Shown: one piece after another, positions 46,231 to 55,357 of the stretch
Layout of the letters: every line of letters begins with the position of its first letter
Numbering within the stretch: position 1 is the first letter of the stretch
From: Streptomyces griseiscabiei
GTDB taxonomy: Bacteria > Actinomycetota > Actinomycetes > Streptomycetales > Streptomycetaceae
DNA: 64,000 bases
Assembly: GCF_020010925.1 (NCBI RefSeq)
Contig: NZ_JAGJBZ010000002.1
Location: 3,844,001 to 3,908,000, forward strand
Direction of reading: 5' to 3'
The notes under the pieces: model-generated
Databases searched by the model: none
What the model was told of the DNA's origin: nothing
Seen by the model: the letters and a program-made list of their open reading frames with translations, nothing else
Program-made: the position numbers and the translations under genes

Positions 46231-47609
46231 CCACCGCCGCCGCTCAGACGACCGCGGCCACCGCTCAGCGGCACCTGCTGCTGAACATGACCGCCAACGG
46301 ATCGCTCGGCGACGAGGGCCAAGACCTCCTCGTCGTCCGGCGAGGGGAGGGCCCGTACGTCGACGACGCCGACGGCAGGCGCTACATCGACGGTCTGTCG
46401 GGGCTGTACTGCTGCCAACTCGGCTACTCCTACGGCCCCGAGTTCGCCGAGGCCGCCGAACGGCAACTGCGCGAGCTGTGCTACAGCCCGCTGTGGACCG
46501 GCTCCGCGCACCCCACGGCGATCGAGCTCGCAGAGCGCCTGTCCCGGATCGCCCCCGTCGACATCGAGCACACCTTCTTCTCGAGCGGTGGCGCCGAAGC
46601 GGTCGAGACCGCCTGGAAGATCGCCCGCCAGTACCACGCCCTGCGCGGGGAGCCGGGACGGGTGAAGGCGATCGCCCGGCGCGGCGCCTACCACGGGCTG
46701 ACCGTCGGCACCCTGTCGTTCACCGACGAACCCGGTCTGACACAGCCCTACGGCCCGCCGGCGATCGACACCAAGTTCGTGTCGAACACCAACCGCTTCG
46801 GCCTCGCACCGGAGTTCGCGGACGACGAGGTGTACGCGGCCTGGCTGCTCGCCGAGCTGGAGGCCACGATTCTGGCCGAGGGCCCGGAGACCGTAGCGAT
46901 GCTCATCGCCGAACCCGTGCAGAACCGGGGCGGCTGCATCACTCCGCCCCAGGGCTACTGGCAGGGGCTCCGGGCGCTCGCCGACCGGTACGGCTTCCTG
47001 CTCGTCGCCGACGAGGTGATCACCGCCTTCGGCCGGATCGGCGAGTGGTTCGGCGGAGACCGTTACGGCGCCCGCCCGGACATGGTCACCGTCGCCAAGG
47101 GCATCACCTCGGGATACGCCCCCCTGGGCGCGACCCTCGTCGGCGCCAAGGTCACCGATGTCATCAACCGGCCCGGCGCCGTCCTCAACCACGGCTACAC
47201 CTTCGCCGGGCACCCGCTGAGCACGGCCATCGCCCTGCGCAACCTGGAGATCATGGAGCGGGACCGGATCCTGGACAACGTCCGCGATCTCCAGGGCGAC
47301 CTCGCCGCCCGCATGGCGGCCCTCAAGGACCTGCCGATCGTCGGCGACGTCCGCGGCACCGGGTTCTTCTACTCCTGCGAACTCGTCGGCGACCTCGACG
47401 GCGGAGGCTTCAGCGACAGGGCCCGCGCCGAACTGATCACCGACCTCATCCCGCGCCGACTGCGCGAGGCCGGCCTGCTGGCACGCGTCTACGACCGGTC
47501 CGCGCCGTTGGTCCAGATCGCGCCCCCGCTGATCAGCGACCGCGCGGTCCTCGACCGAATCGCCGCGATCATCGCAGGCGTCCTCGCCGAGGCCTCGTCC
47601 CGTATCTGA
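46227..47609 (+). CDS. Class III aminotransferase (omega-amine:pyruvate type)
   Basis: The 460-residue product has FSSGGAEAVETAWKIARQYH, LVADEVITAFGRIGEWFGG and the PLP lysine in VAKGITSGYAPLGA. The GGAEA variant of the NSGSEA motif and the overall length match the omega-amino acid/putrescine:pyruvate aminotransferases. Translationally coupled to the importer, it probably removes the terminal amino group of the imported or deacylated amine, giving an aldehyde for the dehydrogenase two genes on. Confidence 0.88.
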   Translation: MTTAAAQTTAATAQRHLLLNMTANGSLGDEGQDLLVVRRGEGPYVDDADGRRYIDGLSGLYCCQLGYSYGPEFAEAAERQLRELCYSPLWTGSAHPTAIELAERLSRIAPVDIEHTFFSSGGAEAVETAWKIARQYHALRGEPGRVKAIARRGAYHGLTVGTLSFTDEPGLTQPYGPPAIDTKFVSNTNRFGLAPEFADDEVYAAWLLAELEATILAEGPETVAMLIAEPVQNRGGCITPPQGYWQGLRALADRYGFLLVADEVITAFGRIGEWFGGDRYGARPDMVTVAKGITSGYAPLGATLVGAKVTDVINRPGAVLNHGYTFAGHPLSTAIALRNLEIMERDRILDNVRDLQGDLAARMAALKDLPIVGDVRGTGFFYSCELVGDLDGGGFSDRARAELITDLIPRRLREAGLLARVYDRSAPLVQIAPPLISDRAVLDRIAAIIAGVLAEASSRI

Positions 47610-47632
47610 CGCACGTTTTGGGAAGGAACCAC

Positions 47633-48586
47633 ATGTACTCCATCGGTCCGCTGACCGTCGCCCCCGGCGAACGCGCCCAGGGCCTGATCCCGGTCGGCAC
47701 CAGCAGCTACGGCGTGGAGCTCGGCATTCCGCTGATCGTCGTCAACGGCGTCGAGGACGGCCCCGTCCTGTGTGTCGACGCGGGTGTGCACGGCGACGAG
47801 TACGACGGCCAGGAAGCCATCCGCCGTGTCCTCGCCGAGCTCGACCCGGCCACCCTGCGCGGCACGGTCGTGGGCATTCCCTGCCTGAACACCCCGGCCT
47901 TCGAGGCGGCGGCCCGCGCGAGCGGCATCGACCACCTCAACCTGAACCGGATCTTCCCGGGCGACGCGGAGGGCTCCTACTCGCAGCGCCTGGCCGCGAC
48001 CTTCGTCGAGCAGGTGGTCCCCGTCGTCGACGCCGTGGTCGACCTGCACACCGGTGGCGCCTACGGTGAGATCGCCCCGCTGGTCATCCTCCAGGGCGGC
48101 TACGAGGACCTGGCGACGGACATCGCTCTCGCCGCCGGGCACGAGCTGGTCTGGAAGGGCGGCAAGTGGGGCGGCACGGTCCGCCACCCCGTCCTCGAAG
48201 CGGGCAAGCCCGCCATCACCATCGAGTGCGGCGGCGCCACGTACCGCGAGACCAACGTCGAGCACCACATGAACTCGATCCGTAACATCCTGCGCCGGCT
48301 CGGGATCATCGAGGGTGAGGCGGTGCTGCGGGAGACCTACACGACCGTCTCCGGCACCTTCGCCCGCTCCGCCGCCGGCGGCTTCTTCGTCGCGCACGCC
48401 GAGCCGGGGGAGACCTGCAAGGAAGGCGACCTGATCGCCACCATCACCGACCACTACGGCACCACACTGGAAGAGGTCCGCGCGCCGCAGGAAGGCATCG
48501 TGCTCTGGGTACGCCGCATCCGCACGGTCCGCCCCGGCGACGAGGTCGTCATCTTCGGCGAGGTGCTGGGAGAGATCCGGCCATGA
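47633..48586 (+). CDS. AstE/AspA-type zinc deacylase (second)
   Basis: ATG 47633 has GGAAGGA upstream. The 317-residue product carries [16 protein letters not shown] (zinc His and Glu) and [12 protein letters not shown] (zinc His), the substrate loop [13 protein letters not shown], and a C-terminal beta domain with VRAPQEG-type turns. It is a diverged paralogue of the deacylase at 41084-42151 and lacks that protein's longer C-terminus. Two such enzymes in one cluster suggest two different acyl or amide bonds to cut. The stop overlaps the aldehyde dehydrogenase start. Confidence 0.85.
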   Translation: MYSIGPLTVAPGERAQGLIPVGTSSYGVELGIPLIVVNGVEDGPVLCVDAGVHGDEYDGQEAIRRVLAELDPATLRGTVVGIPCLNTPAFEAAARASGIDHLNLNRIFPGDAEGSYSQRLAATFVEQVVPVVDAVVDLHTGGAYGEIAPLVILQGGYEDLATDIALAAGHELVWKGGKWGGTVRHPVLEAGKPAITIECGGATYRETNVEHHMNSIRNILRRLGIIEGEAVLRETYTTVSGTFARSAAGGFFVAHAEPGETCKEGDLIATITDHYGTTLEEVRAPQEGIVLWVRRIRTVRPGDEVVIFGEVLGEIRP

Positions 48587-50043
48587 GCGACGCGACGCAG
48601 CCGACCGAGCTGCTGATCGACGGCAAGCAGGTCCCCGCCACCGACGGCCGCACCTTCACCGTCCTCGACCCGTCGAACGGCACGGCGATCGCCCAGGTGG
48701 CACTGGGCGGCAAGGCGGACGTGGACGCCGCGGTGGCCGCCGCCCGTACGGCCTTCACCTCCCCCGAGTGGGCCGGGATGCGGGCCGCCGACCGCGGCCG
48801 GATCCTGTACCGGATCGCGGAGGCCATCCGCTTCCAGGGCGAGCGACTGGCGCGGCTGGAGAGCCAGGACGTCGGCAAGCCGCTGCGCCAGGCGAAGAAC
48901 GACGTCGAGGCGGCGGCCCGCTACTTCGAGTTCTACGCGGGCGTCGCCGACAAGCTCGGCGGCTCGACCGTTCCGCTCGGGCCCGGCCTGATCGACTACA
49001 CCGTGCGGGAGCCGATCGGGGTCTCCGGTCAGATCATCCCGTTCAACTACCCGCTGCAGAACACCGCGAGGGGCTCCGCCCCCGCGCTGGCCGCGGGCTG
49101 CACGGTGGTGCTCAAGCCCTCTCCGGAGGCGCCGCTCACCCCGCTGGAGATCGGCAGGATCGCCCTGGAGTGCGGTCTCCCGCCGGGCGTGCTGAACGTG
49201 GTCCCCGGTGACGGCGAGACCGGCGCGGCCCTCGCCGGGCACCCGGACATCGACCAGGTGACCTTCACCGGCTCGGTGCCGACCGGCATCAAGGTCGCGC
49301 AGGCCGCCGCCGCCAACGTGGTGCCCTCGGTGACGGAACTGGGCGGCAAGTCCCCGGTCGTCGTCTTCGCCGACGCCGACTTCGACGCGGCGCTCGGTGC
49401 CGTCGCCGCCTCCGCCTTCGGCAATGCCGGACAGACCTGTTCGGCCGGCACCCGGCTGCTGGTCCAGCGCGGTGCCGAGGAGTTCCTGGACAAGCTCGTC
49501 GCGCACGCCTCCTCCCTCAGCGTCGGCCCCGGACTCAGCGATCCGGACGTCGGCCCGCTCGTCGCCGCACGGCAGCGGGACCGGGTCCTCGACTACCTGG
49601 AGGTGGCGCGGGCGGAGGGCGCGGTGGCACGGGCCGGCGGAAGCGCCCCCGCCGACCCCGAGCTGGCCGACGGCTACTACGTGCGGCCGACCGTCCTGAC
49701 CGGAGTGGACAACCAGGCCCGGTGCGCCCGCGAGGAGATCTTCGGCCCCGTGGTCACGGTCATCGAGTTCGACACCGTCGACGAGGCCCTCCAGATCGCC
49801 AACGACAGCCCGTACGGCCTCGCCTCCTATGTGTGGACCCGCGACATCGACAAGGCGATGCGTCTGGCCGAGGGCATCCGCGCCGGCCAGGTCTACGTCA
49901 ACGCCACCGGAGTCGGCACCGGCGTCGAGCTCCCCTTCGGCGGCTACAAGCACAGCGGCTGGGGCAGGGAGAAGGGCCTCGAAGGACTGGCGAGCTACCT
50001 GCAGACCAAGAACGTCTGCATCGGGTTCGGAAACCGGTCATGA
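48583..50043 (+). CDS. Aldehyde dehydrogenase (aminoaldehyde/betaine-aldehyde type)
   Basis: The 486-residue product shows [20 protein letters not shown] for NAD binding, ELGGKSP (general-base Glu near 252) and [15 protein letters not shown] (catalytic Cys near 286). The GQ-x-C-SAGTR pattern is typical of betaine- and aminobutyraldehyde dehydrogenases rather than GabD. It likely oxidises the aldehyde made by the upstream aminotransferase or by a flavin oxidase. ATGA overlaps occur at both ends. Confidence 0.88.
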   Translation: MSDATQPTELLIDGKQVPATDGRTFTVLDPSNGTAIAQVALGGKADVDAAVAAARTAFTSPEWAGMRAADRGRILYRIAEAIRFQGERLARLESQDVGKPLRQAKNDVEAAARYFEFYAGVADKLGGSTVPLGPGLIDYTVREPIGVSGQIIPFNYPLQNTARGSAPALAAGCTVVLKPSPEAPLTPLEIGRIALECGLPPGVLNVVPGDGETGAALAGHPDIDQVTFTGSVPTGIKVAQAAAANVVPSVTELGGKSPVVVFADADFDAALGAVAASAFGNAGQTCSAGTRLLVQRGAEEFLDKLVAHASSLSVGPGLSDPDVGPLVAARQRDRVLDYLEVARAEGAVARAGGSAPADPELADGYYVRPTVLTGVDNQARCAREEIFGPVVTVIEFDTVDEALQIANDSPYGLASYVWTRDIDKAMRLAEGIRAGQVYVNATGVGTGVELPFGGYKHSGWGREKGLEGLASYLQTKNVCIGFGNRS

Positions 50044-50978
50044 GATACCGCACGCTCGGAGAGCGCGGCCCGGTCGTCTCGGTGGTCGGCGTGGGCGGCA
50101 ACAACTTCGGCAGCCGCCTCGACGAGGACGGCACGAAGGCCGTCGTCCACGCCGCCCTCGACGCCGGGATCACCCTGTTCGACACCGCCGACATGTACGG
50201 CGGATGGGGCGATCGGGGCGGCCTCCGCGGCGACGGTGAGCGGCTCCTCGGGGCCGCGCTCAAGGGCCGCCGCGACGAGGTGGTGCTGGCCACCAAGTTC
50301 GGCATGGAGATGAGCCGGGAAGCCGACCTCTACGGTCCGCGCGGGGCCCGCCCCTACATCCGGTACGCCGTCGAGGCGTCGCTCAGCCGGCTCGGCACCG
50401 ACCGGATCGACCTGTACCAGTACCACGAGCCCGACGGCGTCACACCGCTGGAGGAGACGGTCGCCGTGCTCCGGGAACTGGTCGACGAGGGCAAGATCCG
50501 GTACATCGGCTGCTCCAACCTCCCGGCCGAACAGATCACGGACGCCTTCGTGTCCACCCAGGAGCGCTACCACCTGCTCGACCGCGGCGCGGAACAGGAT
50601 CTGGTCCCTGCCTGCCTGCGCCACGGCCTCGGCCTGCTGCCGTACTACCCGCTGGCCAACGGCCTGCTCAGCGGGAAGTACCGCCGCGGCGAGGAGCCCC
50701 CGGCCGGCAGCCGCCTGGCCTCGCGACAGGGCTGGCTCACCGACGCGGCCCTCGACAGGACCGAGGCGCTGACCCGATACGGCGCCGACCGCGGCCTGAC
50801 CCTCCTCCGGGTCGCGGTCGGCGCACTGGCGGCCCTGCCCGCCGTCGGCTCCGTCATCTGCGGAGCCATGACCCCGCAACAGGTCGCCGCCAACGCGGCG
50901 GCGGCCGACTGGATACCCGGCACGGCCGACCTGGCCGAGCTGGACGCGATCGTCGCCCCCGGCGAACGCGTCGTCTGA
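50040..50978 (+). CDS. Aldo/keto reductase
   Basis: The 312-residue product starts [20 protein letters not shown] and has the catalytic Asp/Tyr region FDTADMYGG, Lys in LATKFGM and His in [10 protein letters not shown], all in the usual order. It would reduce an aldehyde or ketone with NADPH, perhaps detoxifying excess aldehyde or working on a side branch. It overlaps the dehydrogenase by 4 bases. The HAD hydrolase follows after 44 bases. Confidence 0.87.
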   Translation: MRYRTLGERGPVVSVVGVGGNNFGSRLDEDGTKAVVHAALDAGITLFDTADMYGGWGDRGGLRGDGERLLGAALKGRRDEVVLATKFGMEMSREADLYGPRGARPYIRYAVEASLSRLGTDRIDLYQYHEPDGVTPLEETVAVLRELVDEGKIRYIGCSNLPAEQITDAFVSTQERYHLLDRGAEQDLVPACLRHGLGLLPYYPLANGLLSGKYRRGEEPPAGSRLASRQGWLTDAALDRTEALTRYGADRGLTLLRVAVGALAALPAVGSVICGAMTPQQVAANAAAADWIPGTADLAELDAIVAPGERVV

Positions 50979-51022
50979 AGCCCCACCCCTTCCGAAAACC
51001 CGCGACCCCGAGGCTGGACACC

Positions 51023-51688
51023 ATGCGAGAGATCGTCACCTTCGACGCCTACGCCACCCTGATCAACTTCGAGCTCGGTCCCACCACCCTGAAGGTCCTG
51101 GAGGACCGGCTCGACCTGGACAACCTGGACGTCGACGAGTTCCTCGACGACTTCCGCGTGATGCGCTTCCAGGCCGTCCTGGAGGCCTACCGCCCGTACC
51201 ACGAGGTCCTGCACTCCAGCCTGCGCAACGCCATGCGCCTGCACGGCCTGGAGTACCGGGAGACCGACGGCGAGGCCCTCGTGGACGCCGTGCCCACCTT
51301 CGGTCCCTGGCCGGAGGTCCCGGAGGCCCTGCGGCAGCTCAAGACCAAGTACGAGATCGCCATCATCTCCAACTCCGACGACAACCTGATCGCGCGGAAC
51401 GTCGAGAACATCGGCGTCGAGTTCGACTACGTCATCACCGCCCAGCAGGCCGGCGCCTACAAGCCGGACCGCCAGACCTTCAAGCACGCATTCCGGACCA
51501 TGGGTGTCGAGTCGTCGCAGGTCATCCACGTCGCCCAGGGCTGGGAGTACGACCACATCCCGACCCGTGACCTCGGCCTGAAGCGCCGCGTGTGGATCAA
51601 CCGCTACGGCCGCAAGGGCAGCGCCGACTACCAGCCCTACGACGAGCTGCCCGACCTGTCGGGCCTGCCGAAGCTGCTCGGCTGCTGA
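51023..51688 (+). CDS. HAD-superfamily hydrolase, haloacid dehalogenase type II-like (second)
   Basis: The 221-residue product has the nucleophile Asp8 (TFDAYATLINF), IISNSDDN, AYKPDRQ and AQGWEYDHIPTRDLGLKRRV. It is a close paralogue of the enzyme at 6047-6730: the stretches LGPTTLKVL, VDEFLDDFR, AVLEAYRP and DELPDLSGLP are shared. The classic GDSxxxD acid pair is replaced, so dehalogenase activity is doubtful. Its persistent association with amine genes suggests a phosphatase or C-X hydrolase acting on an amine intermediate. A flavin oxidase follows. Confidence 0.8.
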   Translation: MREIVTFDAYATLINFELGPTTLKVLEDRLDLDNLDVDEFLDDFRVMRFQAVLEAYRPYHEVLHSSLRNAMRLHGLEYRETDGEALVDAVPTFGPWPEVPEALRQLKTKYEIAIISNSDDNLIARNVENIGVEFDYVITAQQAGAYKPDRQTFKHAFRTMGVESSQVIHVAQGWEYDHIPTRDLGLKRRVWINRYGRKGSADYQPYDELPDLSGLPKLLGC

Positions 51689-51736
51689 CTGACGGCTCAC
51701 CGGCGAAAGACACCGAGAACACTGAGGACGCACGCC

Positions 51737-53020
51737 ATGAAGCAGATCCCCTACTGGATGGACACAGCCCCCGCCCTGCCCGACCGTTCCGGGAAGGACC
51801 TGCCCGACGAGGCGGATGTGGTGGTGATCGGCGGCGGCCTCACCGGCCTGTCCACCGCCTACCACGCCGCCCGCAAGGGGGCCCGGGTCGTCCTCGTCGA
51901 GAAGGACCAGGTCGGTTCGGGCGCCTCCGGGCGCAACGGCAGCCACTGCAACCCCGGCATCACCATCAGCCCGGCCCAGGCACGCAAGCGCTACGGGCAG
52001 GAGCGTGCGCGCGAGCTCTACGACGCGTTCCTCGTCGCCGTGGACCTCGTCGAGGAGATCGCGGTCAAGGAGAAGATCGACTGCGACTTCCACCGTGCCG
52101 GGCGCCTCGGCCTGGTCTGCAAGCCCCAGCACCTTGAGGGCATGCACGCAAAGCAGCGCGACCTGGCCGAGAACTTCGGCCACGAGACGGTCGTCCTGAG
52201 CAAGAGCGAGCTGCGCGCCGAGCTGGGCTCGGACTACTACCACGGCGCTCTGCTCGACCCGCTGGGCGCGGCCCTGCACGTGGGCAAGTTCGTCGTCGGC
52301 CTGGCAGACGCCGCCGAGCGTGCCGGTGCCGAGATCCACGAGCGCAACGCCGCCACCGGCCTCACCCGCCTCCCTGGCGGCGGCTTCGTGGTGGAGACCA
52401 TGCACGGCACCATCCGTGCCAAGCAGGTGATGGCGGCGACGGATGCCTACACCGACAATTCGATGCCGTGGTTCCGCAAGCGGCTGATCAACGTCGGCAG
52501 CTTCATCATCGTCACCGAACCGCTCGGGGAGGCGCGCGCCAAGGAGCTCATCCCCAACGGCCGCCTGCTGGTTGCCCACAAGAACGTCGGCAACTACATC
52601 CGTCTCACCCCGGACAACCGCCTCGCCTTCGGCGGCCGGGCCCGTTTCGCCCCGTCCAACCCGGCCTCCGACGTCAAGAGCGGTGACATCCTCAAGCGGG
52701 AGATGACCGAGATCTTCCCGCAGCTGGCGGGGGTGCGCATCGACTACGTGTGGGGTGGCATGGTCGGCTTCTCCTGGGACCGCATTCCGCACGCGGGCGA
52801 GGTCAACGGCCTCTACTACTCCATGGGTTACTGCGGCCACGGGGTCCAGATGGCCACGTACATGGGCCGCGCGGTCGCCGAGATGATGGACGGCAACCCG
52901 GAGGCCAACCCGATGCGTGGCTTCGGCTTCCCGAAGGTGCCCGTCCCCTTCTACAACGGCACTCCCTGGTTCCTGCCGTTCGGCGGCGCCTACTACAAGG
53001 CGAAGGACCGCCTGCTCTGA
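51737..53020 (+). CDS. FAD-dependent oxidoreductase, gamma-glutamylputrescine oxidase-like
   Basis: The 427-residue product starts MKQIPYWMDTAPALPD. It has the FAD motif VVVIGGGLTGLSTAYHAARK and the SGRNGSHCNPG segment (PuuB-like SGRNGG), then a DAO-type substrate domain ending YSMGYCGHGVQMATYMGRAV. PuuB-like enzymes oxidise gamma-glutamyl-amines to aldehydes; related ones take other N-acyl amines. Sitting downstream of an importer and aldehyde dehydrogenase, it likely supplies the aldehyde. A strong hairpin follows 27 bases past the stop. Confidence 0.86.
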   Translation: MKQIPYWMDTAPALPDRSGKDLPDEADVVVIGGGLTGLSTAYHAARKGARVVLVEKDQVGSGASGRNGSHCNPGITISPAQARKRYGQERARELYDAFLVAVDLVEEIAVKEKIDCDFHRAGRLGLVCKPQHLEGMHAKQRDLAENFGHETVVLSKSELRAELGSDYYHGALLDPLGAALHVGKFVVGLADAAERAGAEIHERNAATGLTRLPGGGFVVETMHGTIRAKQVMAATDAYTDNSMPWFRKRLINVGSFIIVTEPLGEARAKELIPNGRLLVAHKNVGNYIRLTPDNRLAFGGRARFAPSNPASDVKSGDILKREMTEIFPQLAGVRIDYVWGGMVGFSWDRIPHAGEVNGLYYSMGYCGHGVQMATYMGRAVAEMMDGNPEANPMRGFGFPKVPVPFYNGTPWFLPFGGAYYKAKDRLL

Positions 53021-53046
53021 GCAGGCACCGACACCGGTGACACCAC

Positions 53047-53080
53047 GGGGGCCTTCCGCACGGCCGCGCGGAAGGCCCCC
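53047..53080 (+). terminator. Strong hairpin terminator after the flavin oxidase gene
   Basis: GGGGGCCTTCCGC at 53047-53059 pairs perfectly with GCGGAAGGCCCCC at 53068-53080 around an 8-base loop. It separates the main operon from the aspartase gene. Confidence 0.85.
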
Positions 53081-53110
53081 ACTCATGCCTCCCGAGAGAG
53101 CCCAAGCCCC

Positions 53111-54520
53111 ATGAACGTCGTCACGCGCATCGAGCACGATCTGCTGGGCGATCGGGACGTTCCCGTCGATGTCTATTGGGGTGTTCACACCCTGCGGGCC
53201 ACGGAGAACTTCCCGATCACCGGGACGCCGATCTCCGCCCACCCTCACCTGATCGACGCCCTGGCCGCCGTCAAGGAGGCCGCCGCTCTCGCCAACGAGG
53301 AGCTCGGTCTGCTGGAGCCGGAGAAGGCCGCCGCCATCGTCGCCGCCTGCCGCGAGATCCGCTCCGGCCGGCTGCACGAGCAGTTCGTCGTCGACGTCGT
53401 CCAGGGCGGCGCGGGCACCTCGACCAACATGAACGCCAACGAGGTCGTCGCCAACCGGGCGTTGGAACTCCTGGGGCACGCCAAGGGCGAATACCAGTAC
53501 CTGCACCCCAACGAGGACGTCAATCTCGGTCAGTCCACGAACGACGTCTACCCGACCGCCGTGAAGGTCGCGACGGTGTTCGCGGTGCGCGGGCTGCTCA
53601 AGGCGATGTCCGCGCTCCAGGACTCCTTCGCCCGCAAGGCCGTCGAGTTCCGTGACGTGCTCAAGATGGGCCGTACGCAGCTGCAGGACGCGGTACCGAT
53701 GACCCTCGGTCAGGAGTTCTCCGCGTACGCCGTCATGATCGACGAGGACCGGTCCCGTCTGGCCGAGGCGGTCGAGTTGATCCATGAGATCAACCTGGGC
53801 GCCACGGCCATCGGCACCGGCCTCAACGCCCCCGCCGGTTACGCCGAAGCGGCCCGTCGCCACCTCGCCGACATCACCGGCCTCCAGCTGGTCACCGCCG
53901 CCAATCTGGTCGAGGCGACCCAGGACTGCGGGGCATTCGTGCAGATGTCCGGCGTGCTCAAGCGGATCGCCGTCAAGCTCAGCAAGAGCTGCAACGACCT
54001 GCGCCTGCTGTCGTCCGGGCCGCGCGCGGGCCTGAACGAGATCAACCTGCCTCCGATGCAGGCCGGTTCGTCGATCATGCCCGGCAAGGTCAACCCGGTG
54101 ATTCCCGAGGTCGTCAACCAGGTCGCCTTCGAGGTCATCGGCAACGACGTCACCATCACCATGGCCGCCGAGGCCGGACAGCTCCAGCTCAACGCCTTCG
54201 AGCCGATCATCCTGCACAGCCTCTCGAAGTCGATCACCCATCTGCGGGCGGCCTGTCTGACGCTCGGCGAGCGCTGTGTGGACGGCATCACCGCCAACAC
54301 CGAGGCGCTGCGCAGGACGGTGGAGAACTCCATCGGCCTGGTGACCGCGCTGAACCCGCACATCGGGTACACGGCGGCCACCGACATCGCCAAGGAGGCC
54401 CTCGTCAGCGGTCGGGGCGTGGCCGAACTCGTCCTGGAGAAGGGCTTGTTGCCCGCCGACACCCTCGCCGGCCTGCTGCGGCCCGAGGTCGTGGCCGGCA
54501 GCGGCCAGGTAGCGCCCTGA
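53111..54520 (+). CDS. aspA: Aspartate ammonia-lyase
   Basis: The 469-residue product has normal aspartase length and shows the fumarase/aspartase signature GSSIMPGKVNP, the substrate-binding GTSTNMNANEV and QSTNDVYPTAVK, and the TAIGTGLNAP segment. It should deaminate L-aspartate to fumarate in the cytoplasm. Its placement after a deacylase/aminotransferase cluster suggests aspartate is an end product or nitrogen carrier of the pathway. It is separated from the upstream operon by a hairpin and probably has its own promoter. Confidence 0.9.
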   Translation: MNVVTRIEHDLLGDRDVPVDVYWGVHTLRATENFPITGTPISAHPHLIDALAAVKEAAALANEELGLLEPEKAAAIVAACREIRSGRLHEQFVVDVVQGGAGTSTNMNANEVVANRALELLGHAKGEYQYLHPNEDVNLGQSTNDVYPTAVKVATVFAVRGLLKAMSALQDSFARKAVEFRDVLKMGRTQLQDAVPMTLGQEFSAYAVMIDEDRSRLAEAVELIHEINLGATAIGTGLNAPAGYAEAARRHLADITGLQLVTAANLVEATQDCGAFVQMSGVLKRIAVKLSKSCNDLRLLSSGPRAGLNEINLPPMQAGSSIMPGKVNPVIPEVVNQVAFEVIGNDVTITMAAEAGQLQLNAFEPIILHSLSKSITHLRAACLTLGERCVDGITANTEALRRTVENSIGLVTALNPHIGYTAATDIAKEALVSGRGVAELVLEKGLLPADTLAGLLRPEVVAGSGQVAP

Positions 54521-54569
54521 CGGCCGCCGGCACCCGTACCGGCCCGCTCGCGACTGAAGAGGAACGAAC

Positions 54570-55304
54570 ATGAGACTACAAGGTGTGAACGCCGTGATCA
54601 CCGGAGCGTCGAGCGGCATCGGTCAGGCCGTGGCCTCCCACTTCCGCCGCGAGGGTGCCAACCTGCTGCTCACCGGACGGCGGCCCGAGCTGCCCGAGGG
54701 GCACCCGGACGATTTCTACCTCCCGGGCGACCTCAACGACGAGGGCTTCGTCTCCGAACTCGCCGCCGGAGCGGCGGAGCACTTCGGGGACGTGGGAGTG
54801 GTCGTCCTCTGCCACGGACTTCAGAAGTCCGGCCCGCTCTCGGAGACGACCGCCGATGACGCACGCGACCTGCTCCACAGCAACCTCCTGAGCGCCTTCC
54901 TGGTCATGAAGCACCTGATGCCGCTGGCTCCCTGGTCCGGAGGGTCGATGGTGTGCGTCAGCTCTCGCCTCGGGATGGTGGGCATGCCCAACCAGACCTT
55001 GTACTCCGCCGCCAAGGGTGGCCTCATCGCGCTCGCCCGCGGCGCTGCCATCGAATGGGCGCCTCGCGGCATCCGAGTCAACGTGGTGGCGCCCGGTCTG
55101 ACCATGACGCCGATCATCGAGGCCTCGTTCCAGCGACGTCCCGACCCTGCTGCCTACCGGCGCGTCAGAGAGGACTCCATCCCGCTCCGCAGGCTCGCCG
55201 CACCCGAGGAGGTCGCCGACGCGGTTCTCTTCCTCGCCTGTCCGGAGTCCTCGTATGTCACCGGTGCCGTCCTTCCCGTGGACGGAGGCTACACAGCGTT
55301 CTGA
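54570..55304 (+). CDS. Short-chain dehydrogenase/reductase
   Basis: The 244-residue product has GASSGIGQAVA for cofactor binding, a Ser in VCVSSRLG and YSAAKGGLIALARG as the catalytic Tyr/Lys. The usual NNAG is replaced by LCHGLQ, which is notable. ATG 54570 has GAGGAACG upstream. It follows aspartase by 49 bases on the same strand. Substrate unknown. It converges on the SpoIIE-type gene. Confidence 0.85.
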   Translation: MRLQGVNAVITGASSGIGQAVASHFRREGANLLLTGRRPELPEGHPDDFYLPGDLNDEGFVSELAAGAAEHFGDVGVVVLCHGLQKSGPLSETTADDARDLLHSNLLSAFLVMKHLMPLAPWSGGSMVCVSSRLGMVGMPNQTLYSAAKGGLIALARGAAIEWAPRGIRVNVVAPGLTMTPIIEASFQRRPDPAAYRRVREDSIPLRRLAAPEEVADAVLFLACPESSYVTGAVLPVDGGYTAF

Positions 55305-55357
55305 GCCCCACGGCGCGGGCGCCCGTCATGGCAGGGCCTGACCGCGCGTCACGGCGA

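Noticed and set aside
50645-54619. A 1324-codon open frame on the minus strand across the HAD, flavin oxidase and aspartase genes
   Set aside because: It spans several well-supported genes and an obvious terminator hairpin on the other strand, and it has no recognisable domain.
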